Below are positions 60,496 through 64,000 of a DNA stretch of 64,000 bases, one piece after another. The stretch is from the NCBI GenBank assembly GCA_033026295.1, contig CM065187.1:20432388-20496387 (forward strand), written 5' to 3'. The notes beneath the pieces were generated by a model. It saw nothing but the letters and a program-made list of their open reading frames with translations. It had not been told where the DNA came from and did no database searches. The stretch comes from Channa striata. Its lineage: Eukaryota; Chordata; Actinopteri; Anabantiformes; Channidae. A program made the translations under genes and the position numbers. The first letter of the stretch is position 1. Each line of letters opens with the position of its first letter.

Positions 60496-62223
60496 TTGAT
60501 CTATTTGTTGAAAATGAAAGTTTAAAAAATGCTGACATTAAAACTGAGTAAACTTTTGCATATTTAAAAATTAACAGAATTTAAAGACTGATACATTTAA
60601 ACAGAGCAACCTAAATACAGCACAAGAACTGATTTTTAAGATAAGTTGACACCTAAAAATTTTGAATATTACAAAAGCTTTAAGCTCCTTTATTCCCCCA
60701 CACACTCGTCCTCCCAACTCATGTTACACTTCTTCCTAAACATGCTGGTGTTTCTGTACATTTAGTTCAGTAAAGTAAGTAAAACTAACTTTGAAGTTTG
60801 ACAGAATGTGATCAAACACATTATTGGATCTGATTGTAATGGGCTAAATGTTTACAGGTCAAACCTCTTCACTAATTGTGAGGCTGATAGTCCAGGGCTC
60901 AAATGCAGAACAGACAAGTAAGAAGTGTAAGTGCACAGAAAAAAGGAATAAAATGGGAAGGAACTGAAGACTTGAGTGACACCGAATGGGTTGACATTGT
61001 GTTCTTTCTCCCTTGATGATCCAGAGAGAAGGAAATGCTTTCCAGGTGGAAGGTAAGTGAAAGATGTCAGGTTGTTAATTGCACAGCTGAATCATATCCT
61101 CCTTTTTCCACTGTGATTGAGATGGGAAAGGGTGGAGAAAAAAGACCACAGCACAACTCTAACCTCTGAACAATCCAGTCCAGGCTCAGATGCAAGTTTA
61201 GTAATGAGAACAAACTTCCTATCTTTCCTACCTCTTTCAATCACCAAATTGCCAGATTGTCTTCTGCAGCCCAGACTGGGTTGACTTGGTGGATTTACCA
61301 GATGTGACCTGCCTGCCCAGTCTACTCATCTCCCACCTGTCTCCCTGCAGTCAGGGAGTGATCTTGGACCTAGGTTAGGCACTGCATTCCAAACACATCC
61401 TCACAGTTAATATGATGGTAACTTCGTTCTGTTTAAAAGAGTGCTTTACAGAAACTGTCTCAAGGACATTGAAATCAAGGTTTCATACCTTTGATATATG
61501 TAAAAAGAAACACAACTAAGATACACTTCTACGCCTGTAATCCCAATAAAGTGGAGAATGTGATTCAAGGTCAAGTACACCAGCAAAGAGGGTATATAGA
61601 CCAAAAAAGCAAAGATAAATCCCAAGTGTAAACTGTCTTTATAAGATAACATCCTTTGTGTCCTCACCAATCAGACCCACAAAACCATGACAATGTGGAT
61701 GATTTTAAATGTACAATAAATAATAATATCATGAGCCTCAAAGATCCCCAAAAATGCACTCGATTAGTGTTTTTCTCAGTTTCCAATTTAAAAAAAAAAC
61801 ACCACATACAAAAGAAAAAAAAAAGTTAATTACACTGTAACTGTAATTGTAATGACTTCAAAAGTAAAGAAGATGTTTAAAGATGCACTTCATGCAGAAA
61901 TCCATTAAGAACAATGTCTTACATTGCCTATGGCCAATAGTGGACAAAGACGAAAAGAAGACAAGAGGACAGTAAAGGAGATTTTTTCATTGGCAAAAAA
62001 AGAAATACTCTAACAAAGTCAAGTCATTGATGTGATGATCCCTTTTTTAATGTTTGTAAAAAGGAGAGTTTATGTGAAGATTTAGAGTTGTTCAGCAGGT
62101 GTCACTGTGCTCCAAGGAATTTCTCAGCTCAACTCCTCGACTATGAGGTTTAATAGTTCTGTTTTTTTACACCCTTCAATAATTTTTATCACCTGGAAAG
62201 AACATCTGTACAAGCTGAATGTA

Positions 62224-62255
<32 letters not shown>

Positions 62256-62281
62256 GTAGTAGTAGTAGTAGTAGTAGTAGT
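62224..62281. repeat. (ATT)n(AGT)n microsatellite
   Basis: Nine to ten ATT units pass directly into about nine AGT units, a compound trinucleotide repeat. Confidence 0.95.
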
Positions 62282-64000
62282 ATGTTAGGATTTGGGTTAG
62301 TTTACTGAAGTTATTGCAGTGAAATCTGGAATTTCATTATTTAATTATTAAACAATAAAAAAAAGGCCAATGAACATAATAAAAATAATCTTCTGTCTCC
62401 CCTGAAAAATATAATATAGAATTAATAATAAAATGCATGGAACATACTTATAAAGTAGAATAAAGAGGAGAAGCAACATCAGGCAGTAAACTTTTGGTCT
62501 GATGGGAATGAGGGTCTGTCCAGTGAATGCAGCCTATATTGAGAAACTTTCTCCATTTTCATTAATAAGTTAAATGAAACCTCAATTGGCTCTCATAAAC
62601 AAGGTGACATTAAACTTATTCCAAAACTGAATGAAGACAAATAGATAACTGACAAAGCAGTACTGTATTAAACAACAACAGTAGCAAACAGGCTTCGTCT
62701 GTAGTAGGAATGTTCAAAACAACATTAAATCCATTCTTTAAACAACTGATAATAGTCACGGTATAACAGATGACAGTTTTATATTATTTATGGATGTTTA
62801 TTATTCACAGAGGACTTTGCTGAGTGCCTTTAATCAGTGCCTGATCAGTCATAATATTCTAACAATCTGCCAAATATTTAACAGGCCACCTGAGCTTTTG
62901 AGGCATACACTCCACTAGAACTCTTAACCAAACCAGTAGCAGAGGTTTTGTAGAGATTATGCATCTGCTAGCTTGCGTTCTTTCCATAACACAGCCTTTT
63001 GTAAAAACTCACCAGAACCATGTCATCAGAGTATTTCAAAGACTAGTTGGGATTGTGGATATTCTGGGAGGTTGGGAAACATCCCTATCAGGTGGTGGTG
63101 ATTGTCATTATTACATTTCACTGTAACGCTTTAGGGAAACCAGTCTAACCAGTCATAAACTTGAAAAAATCAGTTACACTCTATCCAAACTCTCCATACT
63201 CCAAAACACCCAAAGCACTACCCTTAAAGTATTGGTCATTATCAGTTTACAAAAAATTCTTTAATTGGTCAGACAGGTTAGTTTTGCTCGAAAACTTGAA
63301 TATGTGAAAAATGTCTGTTTGGGAGTTTGACTTCACAGGAGGCATCTACAGCACCTGTAACATTAAGACCATCATAGTCAACAGATCAATTCATTCATCA
63401 AGCATTTTTACTACAATATTTAGTTAAGTTCCATAATGTGGCATTTTAAAAATAAAAAAAGATTCAAACTATCCACTAATAATGAGGTTACTGCACTGGG
63501 TCCTTTTTCCTGTCTCATTTAAGCCGTGTGTTTCAGGCTTAAACTCTTAAAAAGAAAAAGAGTTGCTCTATAGGAATCTGTCTGTGCCATTAGTTTAAGA
63601 GTCTATAATTTATTAGTCTATCAATTATTACTTTATTGCAGATATTGTAGCTGCCTCCAGCCTAGAAGAAGAGATTATGAAATGTCACAAATAATAAGAA
63701 ATATTAAAATTCTTGACGTCTAAAATGTTTGTTTTGATGTTAAAACTTATTTTCCAGAGCCCTGTCCCACTGACGTGGTTTACTAAAACACTCCAACAGA
63801 TGGGTTGCTAATAAGCCCTGAGCTCTTCTTTTCTGTGACAAATAATGCATGTCTACAGACATGCATTTCAATCACTATTCCTAAGTACTGAAGCCAGTAT
63901 GAGGTCAAAAAACCACCTGCTGAGAAACAGTTATGGGGGACAAACAGTAAGTGTACCCACAAAAAAATAAAGTAAAAAATGTGATGAAGGAAACGTTTAC

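Larger units (their letters stand above)
59631..64000. other. Intergenic region downstream of syk
   Basis: AT-rich sequence with no supportable gene on either strand. Contents: a SINE-tail fragment near 60,419-60,495 and an ATT/AGT microsatellite at 62,224-62,281. A slightly GC-richer block at 61,240-61,380 is discussed among the findings. Confidence 0.6.

Noticed and set aside
1..64000. tRNA or rRNA genes, CRISPR arrays, prokaryotic-type operons
   Set aside because: None seen. tRNA-like A/B boxes occur only inside SINE-like repeats, and there are no regularly spaced direct repeats with unique spacers.

Overview
The window is animal nuclear DNA, almost certainly from a ray-finned (teleost) fish. 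Genes are split into many short exons with GT-AG introns, the background is AT-rich, and introns carry several teleost-type repeats: a Tc1-like transposon, L2-like LINE fragments, tRNA-headed SINEs and short inverted-repeat elements. I translated and spliced both genes by hand from the sequence. Family assignments rest on remembered vertebrate protein sequences, not on a search.

Layout. (1) About 1-430: the 3' part of a common teleost interspersed repeat. (2) About 700-28,450, minus strand: the chromatin remodeller chd1. All 35 coding exons (26,447 down to 1,950) join in frame into a predicted 1,784-residue protein, with a CpG-containing 5' region near 28,100-28,480. (3) About 28,500-39,900: an 11.4 kb intergenic stretch with no recognisable coding gene, but with repeats, a hairpin and a possible upstream exon and promoter of the next gene. 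(4) 39,906-about 59,630, plus strand: the tyrosine kinase gene syk. Twelve coding exons join in frame into 602 residues: two SH2 domains, a linker and a kinase domain. (5) About 59,630-64,000: AT-rich sequence with microsatellites and a SINE tail but no gene I can support.

chd1 and syk are head to head and unrelated in function. CHD1 is a nuclear ATP-dependent nucleosome remodeller that reads H3K4me3. SYK is a cytoplasmic kinase that couples ITAM-bearing immune receptors to downstream signalling. Both reading frames look intact, with all key catalytic residues present.

I found no undescribed biological system. The most unusual items are a partial duplicate of a chd1 exon-intron junction lying inside another chd1 intron, a GC-AG intron in chd1, a dense cluster of TAACGTTA/GCTAAC motifs beside the chd1 5' end, a nest of transposable elements between the two SH2-coding parts of syk, and the head-to-head chd1-syk linkage itself.
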